The position numbers and the translations under genes are program-made. DNA of 64,000 bases, taken from contig OZ038531.1 of NCBI GenBank assembly GCA_964036665.1, forward strand, positions 14,570,168-14,634,167, given 5' to 3'. The notes under the pieces were generated by a model that made no database searches, had not been told where the DNA came from, and was given only the letters and a program-made list of their open reading frames with translations. The first letter of the stretch is position 1. The number at the start of each line of letters is the position of its first letter. The DNA comes from Gordius sp. MW1. Taxonomy: Eukaryota > Nematomorpha > Gordioida > Gordea > Gordiidae. Of the stretch, positions 13,241 to 26,752 are shown piece by piece.

Positions 13241-16200
13241 CAAAAATTAAGCACGCACGTTGCGATACAACAAACTAATCGCGACAATAAAACGTTGTCT
13301 TTTGTCAAAATGATAGTTCTCGCAGCTTAAAACCTCTTTTCGGAAGTCAATCGAGGATAATAGGATTCTCAAATTGGCTTACTTTTATATATTTTTTCAT
13401 GCTCTTTCACATAGAATCGAAAAAAATAAATATTTTTACCTCAAAATTTTTCACATATTTTTCTTCTAACCGTATTCATCCGATGAAAGTTGTCGTTTTC
13501 AGACGTGGTTTCTATGATCCCAAGTAAAAATTTATGAGAATCTAAAAACTATTACTTTGAAATCATTATCGCATAGAGCAGTTTTCAAAAATTAAGCACT
13601 CACGTTGCGATACAACAAACTAATCGCGACAATAAAACGTTGTCTTTTGTCAAAATGATAGTTCTCGCAGCTTAAAACCTTTTTTCGGAAGTCAATCGAG
13701 GATAATAGGATTCTCAAATTGGCTTACTTTTATATATTTTTTCATGCTCTTTCACATAGAATCGAAAAAAATAAATATTTTTACCTCAAAATTTTTTACA
13801 TATTTTTCTTTGAACCGTATTCATCCGATGAAAGTTGTCGTTTTCAGACGTGGTTTCTAATATCGCAAGTAAAAATTTATCAGAATCTAAAAACTATTAC
13901 TTTGAAATCATGATCGCATAGAGCAGTTTTCAAAAATAAAGCACTCACGTTGCGATACAACAAACTAATCGCAACAATAAAACGTTGTCTTTTGTCAAAA
14001 TGATAGTTCTCGCAGCTTAAAACCTCTTTTCGGAAGTAAATCGAGGATAATAGGATTCTCAAATTGGCTTACTTTTATATATTTTTTCATGCTCTTGCAC
14101 ATACAATCGAAAAAAATAAATATTTTTACCTCAAAATTTTTCACATATTTTTCTTTGAACCGTATTCATCCGATGAAAGTTGTCGTTTTCAGACGTGGTT
14201 TCTTAGATCCCAAGTAAAAATTTATTAGAATCTAAAAACTATTACTTTGAAATCATGTTTCAAAAATTAAGCACGCACGTTGCGATACAACAAACTAATC
14301 GCGACCATAAAACGTTGTCTTTTGTCAAAATGATAGTTCTCGCAGCTTAAAACCTCTTTTCGGAAGTCAATCGAGGATAATAGGATTCTCAAATTGGCTT
14401 ACTTTTATATATTTTTTCATGCTCTTTCACATAGAATCGAAAAAAATAAATATTTTTACCTCAAAATTTTTCACATATTTTTCTTCTAACCGTATTCATC
14501 CGATGAAAGTTGTCGTTTTCAGACGTGGTTTCTATGATCCCAAGTAAAAATTTATGAGAATCTAAAAACTATTACTTTGAAATCATGATCGCATAGAGCA
14601 GTTTTCAAAAATTAAGCACTCACGTTGCGATACAACAAACTAATCGCAACAATAAAACGTTGTCTTTTGTCAAAATGATAGTTCTCGCAGCTTAAAACCT
14701 CTTTTCGGAAGTCAATCGAGGATAATGGGATTCTCAAATTGGCTTACTTTTATATATTTTTTCATGCTCTTTCACATAGAATCAAAACCGTATTCATCCG
14801 ATGAAAGTTGTCGTTTTCAGACGTGGTTTCTTAGATCCCAAGTAAAAATTGATCAGAATCTAAAAACTATTACTTTGAAATCATGTTTCAAAAATTAAGC
14901 ACGCACGTTGCGATACAACAAACTAATCGCGACAATAAAACGTTGTCTTTTGTCAAAGTGATAGTTCTCGCAGCTTAAAACCTCTTTTCGGAAGTCAATC
15001 GAGGATAATAGGATTCTCAAATTGGCTTACTTTTATATATTTTTTCATGCTCTTTCACATAGAATCGAAAAAAATAAATATTTTTACCTCAAAATTTTTC
15101 ACATATTTTTCTTCTAACCGTATTCATCCGATGAAAGTTGTCGTTTTCAGACGTGGTTTCTATGATCCCAAGTAAAAATTTATGAGAATCTAAAAACTAT
15201 TACTTTGAAATCATTATCGCATAGAGCAGTTTTCTAAAATTAAGCACTCACGTTGCGATACAACAAACTAATCGCGACAATAAAACGTTGTCTTTTGTCA
15301 AAATGATAGTTCTCGCAGCTTAAAACCTTTTTTCGGAAGTCAATCGAGGATAATAGGATTCTCAAATTGGCTTACTTTTATATATTTTTTCATGCTCTTT
15401 CACATAGAATCGAAAAAAATAAATATTTTTACCTCAAAATTTTTTACATATTTTTCTACCGTATTCATCCGATGAAAGTTGTCGTTTTCAGACGTGGTTT
15501 CTAATATCGCAAGTAAAAATTTATCAGAATCTAAAAACTATTACTTTGAAATCATGATCGCATAGAGCAGTTTTCAAAAATAAAGCACTCACGTTGCGAT
15601 ACAACAAACTAATCGCAACAATAAAACGTTGTCTTTTGTCAAAATGATAGTTCTCGCAGCTTAAAACCTCTTTTCGGAAGTAAATCGAGGATAATAGGAT
15701 TCTCAAATTGGCTTACTTTTATATATTTTTTCATGCTCTTGCACATACAATCGAAAAAAATAAATATTTTTACCTCAAAATTTTTCACATATTTTTCTTT
15801 GAACCGTATTCATCCGATGAAAGTTGTCGTTTTCAGACGTGGTTTCTATGATCCCAAGTAAAACTTTATCAGAATCTAAAAAGTATTACTTTGAAATCAT
15901 GATCGCATAGAGCAGTTTTCAAAAATTAAGCACTCACGTTGCGATACAACAAACTAATCGCAACAATAAAACGTTGTCTTTTGTCAAAATGATAGTTCTC
16001 GCAGCTTAAAACCTCTTTTCGGAAATCAATCGAGGATAATGGGATTCTCAAATTATCTTACTTTTATATATTTTTTCATGCTCTTTCACATAGAATCAAA
16101 ACCGTATTCATCCGATGAAAGTTGTCGTTTTCAGACGTGGTTTCTTAGATCCCAAGTAAAAATTTATCAGAATCTAATAACTATTACTTTGAAATCATGT

Positions 16201-16827
16201 TTCAAAAATTAAGCACGCACGTTGCGATACAACAAACTAATCGCGACAATAAAACGTTGTCTTTTGTCAAAATGATAGTTCTCGCAGCTTAACTTTTTTC
16301 GGAAGTCAATCGAGGTTAATAGGATTCTCAAATTGGCTTACTTTTATATATTTTTTCATGCTCTTTCACATAGAATCGAAAAAAATAAATATTTTTACCT
16401 CAAAAATTTTCACATATTTTTCTTCTAACCGTATTCATCCGATGAAAGTTGTCGTTTTCAGACGTGGTTTCTATGATCCCAAGTAAAAATTTATGAGAAT
16501 CTAAAAACTATTACTTTGAAATCATGATCGCATAGAGCAGTTTTCAAAAATTAAGCACTCACGTTGCGATACAACAAACTAATCGCAACAATAAAACGTT
16601 GTCTTTTGTCAAAATGATAGTTCTCGCAGCTTAAAACCTCTTTTCGGAAGTCAATCGAGGATAATGGGATTCTCAAATTGGCTTACTTTTATATATTTTT
16701 TCATGCTCTTTCACATAGAATCAAAACCGTATTCATCCGATGAAAGTTGTCGTTTTCAGACGTGGTTTCTTAGATCCCAAGTAAAAATTGATCAGAATCT
16801 AAAAACTATTACTTTGAAATCATGTTT
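13241..16827. repeat. 3,587-bp 11-unit HOR, copy 1
   Basis: Unit lengths 345, 345, 330, 345, 283, 345, 341, 345, 283, 342, 283 sum to 3,587. Markers repeated in copy 2 at that offset: GCGACCATAA (14301), TCAAAGTG (14953), TTTCTAAAATT (15231), and a 4-bp loss giving TTTTTCTACCG (near 15457). Sequence agreement begins upstream, near 12,820, so the unit phase is arbitrary. Confidence 0.92.
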
Positions 16828-19800
16828 CAAAAATTAAGCACGCACGTTGCGATACAACAAACTAATCGCGACAATAAAACGTTGTCTTTTGTCAAAATGA
16901 TAGTTCTCGCAGCTTAAAACCTCTTTTCGGAAGTCAATCGAGGATAATAGGATTCTCAAATTGGCTTACTTTTATATATTTTTTCATGCTCTTTCACATA
17001 GAATCGAAAAAAATAAATATTTTTACCTCAAAATTTTTCACATATTTTTCTTCTAACCGTATTCATCCGATGAAAGTTGTCGTTTTCAGACGTGGTTTCT
17101 ATGATCCCAAGTAAAAATTTATGAGAATCTAAAAACTATTACTTTGAAATCATTATCGCATAGAGCAGTTTTCAAAAATTAAGCACTCACGTTGCGATAC
17201 AACAAACTAATCGCGACAATAAAACGTTGTCTTTTGTCAAAATGATAGTTCTCGCAGCTTAAAACCTTTTTTCGGAAGTCAATCGAGGATAATAGGATTC
17301 TCAAATTGGCTTACTTTTATATATTTTTTCATGCTCTTTCACATAGAATCGAAAAAAATAAATATTTTTACCTCAAAATTTTTTACATATTTTTCTTTGA
17401 ACCCTATTCATCCGATGAAAGTTGTCGTTTTCAGACGTGGTTTCTAATATCGCAAGTAAAAATTTATCAGAATCTAAAAACTATTACTTTGAAATCATGA
17501 TCGCATAGAGCAGTTTTCAAAAATAAAGCACTCACGTTGCGATACAACAAACTAATCGCAACAATAAAACGTTGTCTTTTGTCAAAATGATAGTTCTCGC
17601 AGCTTAAAACCTCTTTTCGGAAGTAAATCGAGGATAATAGGATTCTCAAATTGGCTTACTTTTATATATTTTTTCATGCTCTTGCACATACAATCGAAAA
17701 AAATAAATATTTTTACCTCAAAATTTTTCACATATTTTTCTTTGAACCGTATTCATCCGATGAAAGTTGTCGTTTTCAGACGTGGTTTCTTAGATCCCAA
17801 GTAAAAATTTATTAGAATCTAAAAACTATTACTTTGAAATCATGTTTCAAAAATTAAGCACGCACGTTGCGATACAACAAACTAATCGCGACCATAAAAC
17901 GTTGTCTTTTGTCAAAATGATAGTTCTCGCAGCTTAAAACCTCTTTTCGGAAGTCAATCGAGGATAATAGGATTCTCAAATTGGCTTACTTTTATATATT
18001 TTTTCATGCTCTTTCACATAGAATCGAAAAAAATAAATATTTTTACCTCAAAATTTTTCACATATTTTTCTTCTAACCGTATTCATCCGATGAAAGTTGT
18101 CGTTTTCAGACGTGGTTTCTATGATCCCAAGTAAAAATTTATGAGAATCTAAAAACTATTACTTTGAAATCATGATCGCATAGAGCAGTTTTCAAAAATT
18201 AAGCACTCACGTTGCGATACAACAAACTAATCGCAACAATAAAACGTTGTCTTTTGTCAAAATGATAGTTCTCGCAGCTTAAAACCTCTTTTCGGAAGTC
18301 AATCGAGGATAATGGGATTCTCAAATTGGCTTACTTTTATATATTTTTTCATGCTCTTTCACATAGAATCAAAACCGTATTCATCCGATGAAAGTTGTCG
18401 TTTTCAGACGTGGTTTCTTAGATCCCAAGTAAAAATTGATCAGAATCTAAAAACTATTACTTTGAAATCATGTTTCAAAAATTAAGCACGCACGTTGCGA
18501 TACAACAAACTAATCGCGACAATAAAACGTTGTCTTTTGTCAAAGTGATAGTTCTCGCAGCTTAAAACCTCTTTTCGGAAGTCAATCGAGGATAATAGGA
18601 TTCTCAAATTGGCTTACTTTTATATATTTTTTCATGCTCTTTCACATAGAATCGAAAAAAATAAATATTTTTACCTCAAAATTTTTCACATATTTTTCTT
18701 CTAACCGTATTCATCCGATGAAAGTTGTCGTTTTCAGACGTGGTTTCTATGATCCCAAGTAAAAATTTATGAGAATCTAAAAACTATTACTTTGAAATCA
18801 TTATCGCATAGAGCAGTTTTCTAAAATTAAGCACTCACGTTGCGATACAACAAACTAATCGCGACAATAAAACGTTGTCTTTTGTCAAAATGATAGTTCT
18901 CGCAGCTTAAAACCTTTTTTCGGAAGTCAATCGAGGATAATAGGATTCTCAAATTGGCTTACTTTTATATATTTTTTCATGCTCTTTCACATAGAATCGA
19001 AAAAAATAAATATTTTTACCTCAAAATTTTTTACATATTTTTCTACCGTATTCATCCGATGAAAGTTGTCGTTTTCAGACGTGGTTTCTAATATCGCAAG
19101 TAAAAATTTATCAGAATCTAAAAACTATTACTTTGAAATCATGATCGCATAGAGCAGTTTTCAAAAATAAAGCACTCACGTTGCGATACAACAAACTAAT
19201 CGCAACAATAAAACGTTGTCTTTTGTCAAAATGATAGTTCTCGCAGCTTAAAACCTCTTTTCGGAAGTAAATCGAGGATAATAGGATTCTCAAATTGGCT
19301 TACTTTTATATATTTTTTCATGCTCTTGCACATACAATCGAAAAAAATAAATATTTTTACCTCAAAATTTTTCACATATTTTTCTTTGAACCGTATTCAT
19401 CCGATGAAAGTTGTCGTTTTCAGACGTGGTTTCTATGATCCCAAGTAAAACTTTATCAGAATCTAAAAAGTATTACTTTGAAATCATGATCGCATAGAGC
19501 AGTTTTCAAAAATTAAGCACTCACGTTGCGATACAACAAACTAATCGCAACAATAAAACGTTGTCTTTTGTCAAAATGATAGTTCTCGCAGCTTAAAACC
19601 TCTTTTCGGAAATCAATCGAGGATAATGGGATTCTCAAATTATCTTACTTTTATATATTTTTTCATGCTCTTTCACATAGAATCAAAACCGTATTCATCC
19701 GATGAAAGTTGTCGTTTTCAGACGTGGTTTCTTAGATCCCAAGTAAAAATTTATCAGAATCTAATAACTATTACTTTGAAATCATGTTTCAAAAATTAAG

Positions 19801-20414
19801 CACGCACGTTGCGATACAACAAACTAATCGCGACAATAAAACGTTGTCTTTTGTCAAAATGATAGTTCTCGCAGCTTAACTTTTTTCGGAAGTCAATCGA
19901 GGTTAATAGGATTCTCAAATTGGCTTACTTTTATATATTTTTTCATGCTCTTTCACATAGAATCGAAAAAAATAAATATTTTTACCTCAAAAATTTTCAC
20001 ATATTTTTCTTCTAACCGTATTCATCCGATGAAAGTTGTCGTTTTCAGACGTGGTTTCTATGATCCCAAGTAAAAATTTATGAGAATCTAAAAACTATTA
20101 CTTTGAAATCATGATCGCATAGAGCAGTTTTCAAAAATTAAGCACTCACGTTGCGATACAACAAACTAATCGCAACAATAAAACGTTGTCTTTTGTCAAA
20201 ATGATAGTTCTCGCAGCTTAAAACCTCTTTTCGGAAGTCAATCGAGGATAATGGGATTCTCAAATTGGCTTACTTTTATATATTTTTTCATGCTCTTTCA
20301 CATAGAATCAAAACCGTATTCATCCGATGAAAGTTGTCGTTTTCAGACGTGGTTTCTTAGATCCCAAGTAAAAATTGATCAGAATCTAAAAACTATTACT
20401 TTGAAATCATGTTT
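16828..20414. repeat. 3,587-bp 11-unit HOR, copy 2
   Basis: Repeats the 11 unit lengths and rare markers of copy 1: GCGACCATAA at 17888, TCAAAGTG at 18540, TTTCTAAAATT at 18818, the 4-bp loss near 19044. A private change seen is ACCCTATTC near 17402 where copy 1 has ACCGTATTC. Near-identity implies recent amplification. Confidence 0.92.
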
Positions 20415-21375
20415 CAAAAATTAAGCACGCACGTTGCGATACAACAAACTAATCGCGACAATAAAACGTTGTCTTTTGTCAAAATGATAGTTCTCGCAGC
20501 TTAAAACCTCTTTTCGGAAGTCAATCGAGGATAATAGGATTCTCAAATTGGCTTACTTTTATATATTTTTTCATGCTCTTTCACATAGAATCGAAAAAAA
20601 TAAATATTTTTACCTCAAAATTTTTCACATATTTTTCTTCTAACCGTATTCATCCGATGAAAGTTGTCGTTTTCAGACGTGGTTTCTATGATCCCAACTA
20701 AAAATTTATGAGAATCTAAAAACTATTACTTTGAAATCATTATCGCATAGAGCAGTTTTCAAAAATTAAGCACTCACGTTGCGATACAACAAACTAATCG
20801 CGACAATAAAACGTTGTCTTTTGTCAAAATGATAGTTCTCGCAGCTTAAAACCTTTTTTCGGAAGTCAATCGAGGATAATAGGATTCTCAAATTGGCTTA
20901 CTTTTATATATTTTTTCATGCTCTTTCACATAGAATCGAAAAAAATAAATATTTTTACCTCAAAATTTTTTACATATTTTTCTTTGAACCGTATTCATCC
21001 GATGAAAGTTGTCGTTTTCAGACGTGGTTTCTAATATCGCAAGTAAAAATTTATCAGAATCTAAAAACTATTACTTTGAAATCATGATCGCATAGAGCAG
21101 TTTTCAAAAATAAAGCACTCACGTTGCGATACAACAAACTAATCGCAACAATAAAACGTTGTCTTTTGTCAAAATGATAGTTCTCGCAGCTTAAAACCTC
21201 TTTTCGGAAGTAAATCGAGGATAATAGGATTCTCAAATTGGCTTACTTTTATATATTTTTTCATGCTCTTGCACATACAATCGAAAAAAATAAATATTTT
21301 TACCTCAAAATTTTTCACATATTTTTCTTTGAACCGTATTCATCCGATGAAAGTTGTCGTTTTCAGACGTGGTTT
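20415..21375. repeat. 3,587-bp HOR, partial copy 3
   Basis: Repeats the first two units, then unit 21105 starts like the third HOR unit but ends like the eighth (AAAACTTTATCAGAATC, then AAAAAG). The HOR has therefore been shortened by a crossover inside this unit. A private ATCCCAACTAAAA lies near 20690. Confidence 0.75.
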
Positions 21376-24300
21376 CTATGATCCCAAGTAAAACTTTATC
21401 AGAATCTAAAAAGTATTACTTTGAAATCATGATCGCATAGAGCAGTTTTCAAAAATTAAGCACTCACGTTGCGATACAACAAACTAATCGCAACAATAAA
21501 ACGTTGTCTTTTGTCAAAATGATAGTTCTCGCAGCTTAAAACCTCTTTTCGGAAATCAATCGAGGATAATGGGATTCTCAAATTATCTTACTTTTATATA
21601 TTTTTTCATGCTCTTTCACATAGAATCAAAACCGTATTCATCCGATGAAAGTTGTCGTTTTCAGACGTGGTTTCTTAGATCCCAAGTAAAAATTTATCAG
21701 AATCTAATAACTATTACTTTGAAATCATGTTTCAAAAATTAAGCACGCACGTTGCGATACAACAAACTAATCGCGACAATAAAACGTTGTCTTTTGTCAA
21801 AATGATAGTTCTCGCAGCTTAACTTTTTTCGGAAGTCAATCGAGGTTAATAGGATTCTCAAATTGGCTTACTTTTATATATTTTTTCATGCTCTTTCACA
21901 TAGAATCGAAAAAAATAAATATTTTTACCTCAAAATTTTTCACATATTTTTCTTCTAACCGTATTCATCCGATGAAAGTTGTCGTTTTCAGACGTGGTTT
22001 CTATGATCCCAAGTAAAAATTTATCAGAATTAAAAAACTATTACTTTGAAATCATGATCGCATAGAGCAGTTTTCAAAAATTAAGCACTCACGTTGCGAT
22101 ACAACAAACTAATCGCAACAATAAAACGTTGTCTTTTGTCAAAATGATAGTTCTCGCAGCTTAAAACCTTTTTTCGGAAGTCAATCGAGGATAATGGGAT
22201 TTTCAAATTGGCTTACTTTTATATATTTTTTCATGCTCTTTCACATAGAATCGAAAAAAATAAATATTTTTACCTCAAAATTTTTCACATATTTTTCTTC
22301 TAACCGTATTCATCCGATGAAAGTTGTCGTTTTCAGACGTGGTTTCTATGATCCCAAGTAAAAATTTATCAGAATTAAAAAACTATTACTTTAAAATCAT
22401 GATCGCATAGAGCAGTTTTCAAAAATTAAGCACTCACGTTGAGACACAACAAACTAATCGCAACAATAAAACGTTGTCTTTTGTCAAAATGATAGTTCTC
22501 GCAGCTTAAAACCTATTTTCGGAAGTCAATCGAGGATAATAGGATTCTCAAATTGGCTTACTTTTATATATTTTTTCATGCTCTTTCACATAGAATCGAA
22601 AAAAATAAATATTTTTACCTCAAAATTTTTCACATATTTTTCTTCTAACCGTATTCATCCGATGAAAGTTGTCGTTTTCAGACGTGGTTTCTATGATCCC
22701 AAGTAAAAATTTATGTTAAAAACTATTACTTTGAAATCATTATCGCATAGAGCAGTTTTCAAAAATTAAGCACTCACGTTGCGATACAACAAACTAATCG
22801 CGACAATAAAACGTTGTCTTTGTCAAAATGATAGTTCTCGCAGCTTAAAACCTTTTTTCGGAAGTCAATCGAGGATAATAGGATTCTCAAATTGGCTTAC
22901 TTTTATATATTTTTTCATGCTCTTTCACATAGAATCGAAAAAAATAAATATTTTTACCTCAAAATTTTTTACATATTTTTCTTTGAACCGTATTCATCCG
23001 ATGAAAGTTGTCGTTTTCAGACGTGGTTTCTAATATCGCAAGTAAAAATTTATCAGAATCTAAAAACTATTACTTTGAAATCATGATCGCATAGAGCAGT
23101 TTTCAAAAATAAAGCACTCACGTTGCGATACAACAAACTAATCGCAACAATAAAACGTTGTCTTTTGTCAAAATGATAGTTCTCGCAGCTTAAAACCTCT
23201 TTTCGGAAGTAAATCGAGGATAATAGGATTCTCAAATTGGCTTACTTTTATATATTTTTTCATGCTCTTGCACATACAATCGAAAAAAATAAATATTTTT
23301 ACCTCAAAATCTTTCACATATTTTTCTTTGAACCGTATTCATCCGATGAAAGTTGTCGTTTTCAGACGTGGTTTCTTAGATCCCAAGTAAAAATTTATTA
23401 GAATCTAAAAACTATTACTTTGAAATCATGTTTCAAAAATTAAGCACGCACGTTGGGATACAACAAACTAATCGCGACAATAAAACGTTGTCTTTTGTCA
23501 AAATGATAGTTCTCGCAGCTTAAAACCTCTTTTCGGAAGTCAATCGAGGATAATAGGATTCTCAAATTGGCTTACTTTTATATATTTTTTCATGCTCTTT
23601 CACATAGAATCGAAAAAAATAAATATTTTTACCTCAAAATTTTTGACATATTTTTCTTCTAACCGTATTCATCCGATGAAAGTTGTCGTTTTCAGACGTG
23701 GTTTCTATGATCCCAAGTAAAAATTTATGAGAATCTAAAAACTATTACTTTGAAATCATGATCGCATAGAGCAGTTTTCAAAAATTAAGCACTCACGTTG
23801 CGATACAACAAACTAATCGCAACAATAAAACGTTGTCTTTTGTCAAAATGATAGTTCTCGCAGCTTAAAACCTCTTTTCGGAAGTCAATCGAGGATAATG
23901 GGATTCTCAAATTGGCTTACTTTTATATATTTTTTCATGCTCTTTCACAAAGAATCAAAACCGTATTCATCCGATGAAAGTTGTCGTTTTCAGACGTGGT
24001 TTCTTAGATCCCAAGTAAAAATTGATCAGAATCTAAAAACTATTACTTTGAAATCATGTTTCAAAAATTAAGCACGCACGTTGCGATACAACAAACTAAT
24101 CGCGACAATAAAACGTTGTCTTTTGTCAAAATGATAGTTCTCGCAGCTTAAAACCTCTTTTCGGAAGTCAATCGAGGATAATAGGATTCTCAAATTGGCT
24201 TACTTTTATATATTTTTTCATGCTCTTTCACATAGAATCGAAAAAAATAAATATTTTTACCTCAAAATTTTTCACATATTTTTCTTCTAACCGTATTCAT

Positions 24301-26752
24301 CCGATGAAAGTTGTCGTTTTCAGACGTGGTTTCTATGATCCCAAGTAAAAATTTATGAGAATCTAAAAACTATTACTTTGAAATCATTATCGCATAGAGC
24401 AGTTTTCAAAAATTAAGCACTCACGTTGCGATACAACAAACTAATCGCGACAATAAAACGTTGTCTTTTGTCAAAATGATAGTTCTCGCAGCTTAAAACC
24501 TTTTTTCGGAAGTCAATCGAGGATAATAGGATTCTCAAATTGGCTTACTTTTATATATTTTTTCATGCTATAGAATCGAAAAAAATAAATATTTTTACCT
24601 CAAAATTTTTTACATATTTTTCTTTGAACCGTATTCATCCGATGAAAGTTGTCGTTTTCAGACGTGGTTTCTAATATCGCAAGTAAAAATTTATCAGAAT
24701 CTAAAAACTATTACTTTGAAATCATGATCGCATAGAGCAGTTTTCAAAAATAAAGCACTCACGTTGCGATACAACAAACTAATCGCAACAATAAAACGTT
24801 GTCTTTTGTCAAAATGATAGTTCTCGCAGCTTAAAACCTCTTTTCGGAAGTAAATCGAGGATAATAGGATTCTCAAATTGGCTTACTTTTATATATTTTT
24901 TCATGCTCTTGCACATACAATCGAAAAAAATAAATATTTTTACCTCAAAATTTTTCACATATTTTTCTTCTAACCGTATTCATCCGATGAAAGTTGTCGT
25001 TTTCAGACGTGGTTTCTATGATCCCAAGTAAAAATTTATGAGAATCTAAAAACTATTACTTTGAAATCATGATCGCATAGAGCAGTTTTCAAAAATTAAG
25101 CACTCACGTTGCGATACAACAAACTAATCGCAACAATAAAACGTTGTCTTTTGTCAAAATGATAGTTCTCGCAGCTTAAAACCTCTTTTCGGAAGTCAAT
25201 CAAGGATAATGGGATTCTCAAATTGGCTTACTTTTATATATTTTTTCATGCTCTTTCACATAGAATCAAAACCGTATTCATCCGATAAAAGTTGTCGTTT
25301 TCAGACGTGGTTTCTTAGATCCCAAGTAAAAATTGATCAGAATCTAAAAACTATTACTTTGAAATCATGTTTCAAAAATTAAGCACGCACGTTGCGATAC
25401 AACAAACTAATCGCGACAATAAAACGTTGTCTTTTGTCAAAATGATAGTTCTCGCAGCTTAAAACCTCTTTTCGGAAGTCAATCGAGGATAATAGGATTC
25501 TCAAATTGGCTTACTTTTATATATTTTTTCATGCTCTTTCACATAGAATCGAAAAAAATAAATATTTTTACCTCAAAATTTTTCACATATTTTTCTTCTA
25601 ACCGTATTCATCCGATGAAAGTTGTCGTTTTCAGACGTGGTTTCTATGATCCCAAGTAAAAATTTATGAGAATCTAAAAACTATTACTTTGAAATCATTA
25701 TCGCATAGAGCAGTTTTCAAAAATTAAGCACTCACGTTGCGATACAACAAACTAATCGCGACAATAAAACGTTGTCTTTTGTCAAAATGATAGTTCTCGC
25801 AGCTTAAAACCTTTTTTCGGAAGTCAATCGAGGATAATAGGATTCTCAAATTGGCTTACTTTTATATATTTTTTCATGCTCTTTCACATAGAATCGAAAA
25901 AAATAAATATTTTTACCTCAAAATTTTTTACATATTTTTCTTTGAACCGTATTCATCCGATGAAAGTTGTCGTTTTCAGACGTGGTTTCTAATATCGCAA
26001 GTAAAAATTTATCAGAATCTAAAAACTATTACTTTGAAATCATGATCGCATAGAGCAGTTTTCAAAAATAAAGCACTCACGTTGCGATACAACAAACTAA
26101 TCGCAACAATAAAACGTTGTCTTTTGTCAAAATGATAGTTCTCGCAGCTTAAAACCTCTTTTCGGAAGTAAATCGAGGATAATAGGATTCTCAAATTGGC
26201 TTACTTTTATATATTTTTTCATGCTCTTGCACATACAATCGAAAAAAATAAATATTTTTACCTCAAAATTTTTCACATATTTTTCTTTGAACCGTATTCA
26301 TCCGATGAAAGTTGTCGTTTTCAGACGTGGTTTCTAATATCGCAAGTAAAAATTTATCAGAATCTAAAAACTATTACTTTGAAATCATGATCGCATAGAG
26401 CAGTTTTCAAAAATAAAGCACTCACGTTGCGATACAACAAACTAATCGCAACAATAAAACGTTGTCTTTTGTCAAAATGATAGTTCTCGCAGCTTAAAAC
26501 CTCTTTTCGGAAGTAAATCGAGGATAATAGGATTCTCAAATTGGCTTACTTTTATATATTTTTTCATGCTCTTGCACATACAATCGAAAAAAATAAATAT
26601 TTTTACCTCAAAATTTTTTACATATTTTTCTTTGAACCGTATTCATTCGATGAAAGTTGTCGTTTTCAGACGTGGTTTCTATGATCCCAAGTAAAAATTT
26701 ATCAGAATTAAAAAACTATTACTTTGAAATCATGATCGCATAGAGCAGTTTT
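21376..26752. repeat. Mosaic region 3 with private small deletions
   Basis: Unit starts: 21450(283), 21733(342), 22075, 22420(340), 22760(344), 23104(330), 23434, 23779(283), 24062, 24407(338), 24745, 25090(283), 25373, 25718, 26063, 26408. Private events: loss of 5 bp in the cassette near 22714, loss of one T in CTTTTGTC near 22820, loss of CTTTCAC at 24569/24570. Units 26063 and 26408 are near-identical neighbours (AAAAATAAAGCAC, GAAGTAAATCG, GCACATACAATCG), suggesting a single-unit duplication. Confidence 0.8.

Noticed and set aside
22779..23033. 84-codon frame, the longest in the window
   Set aside because: Created by a single-base loss in CTTTTGTC of unit 22760 that shifts frame past a stop. 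An accident of one unit.
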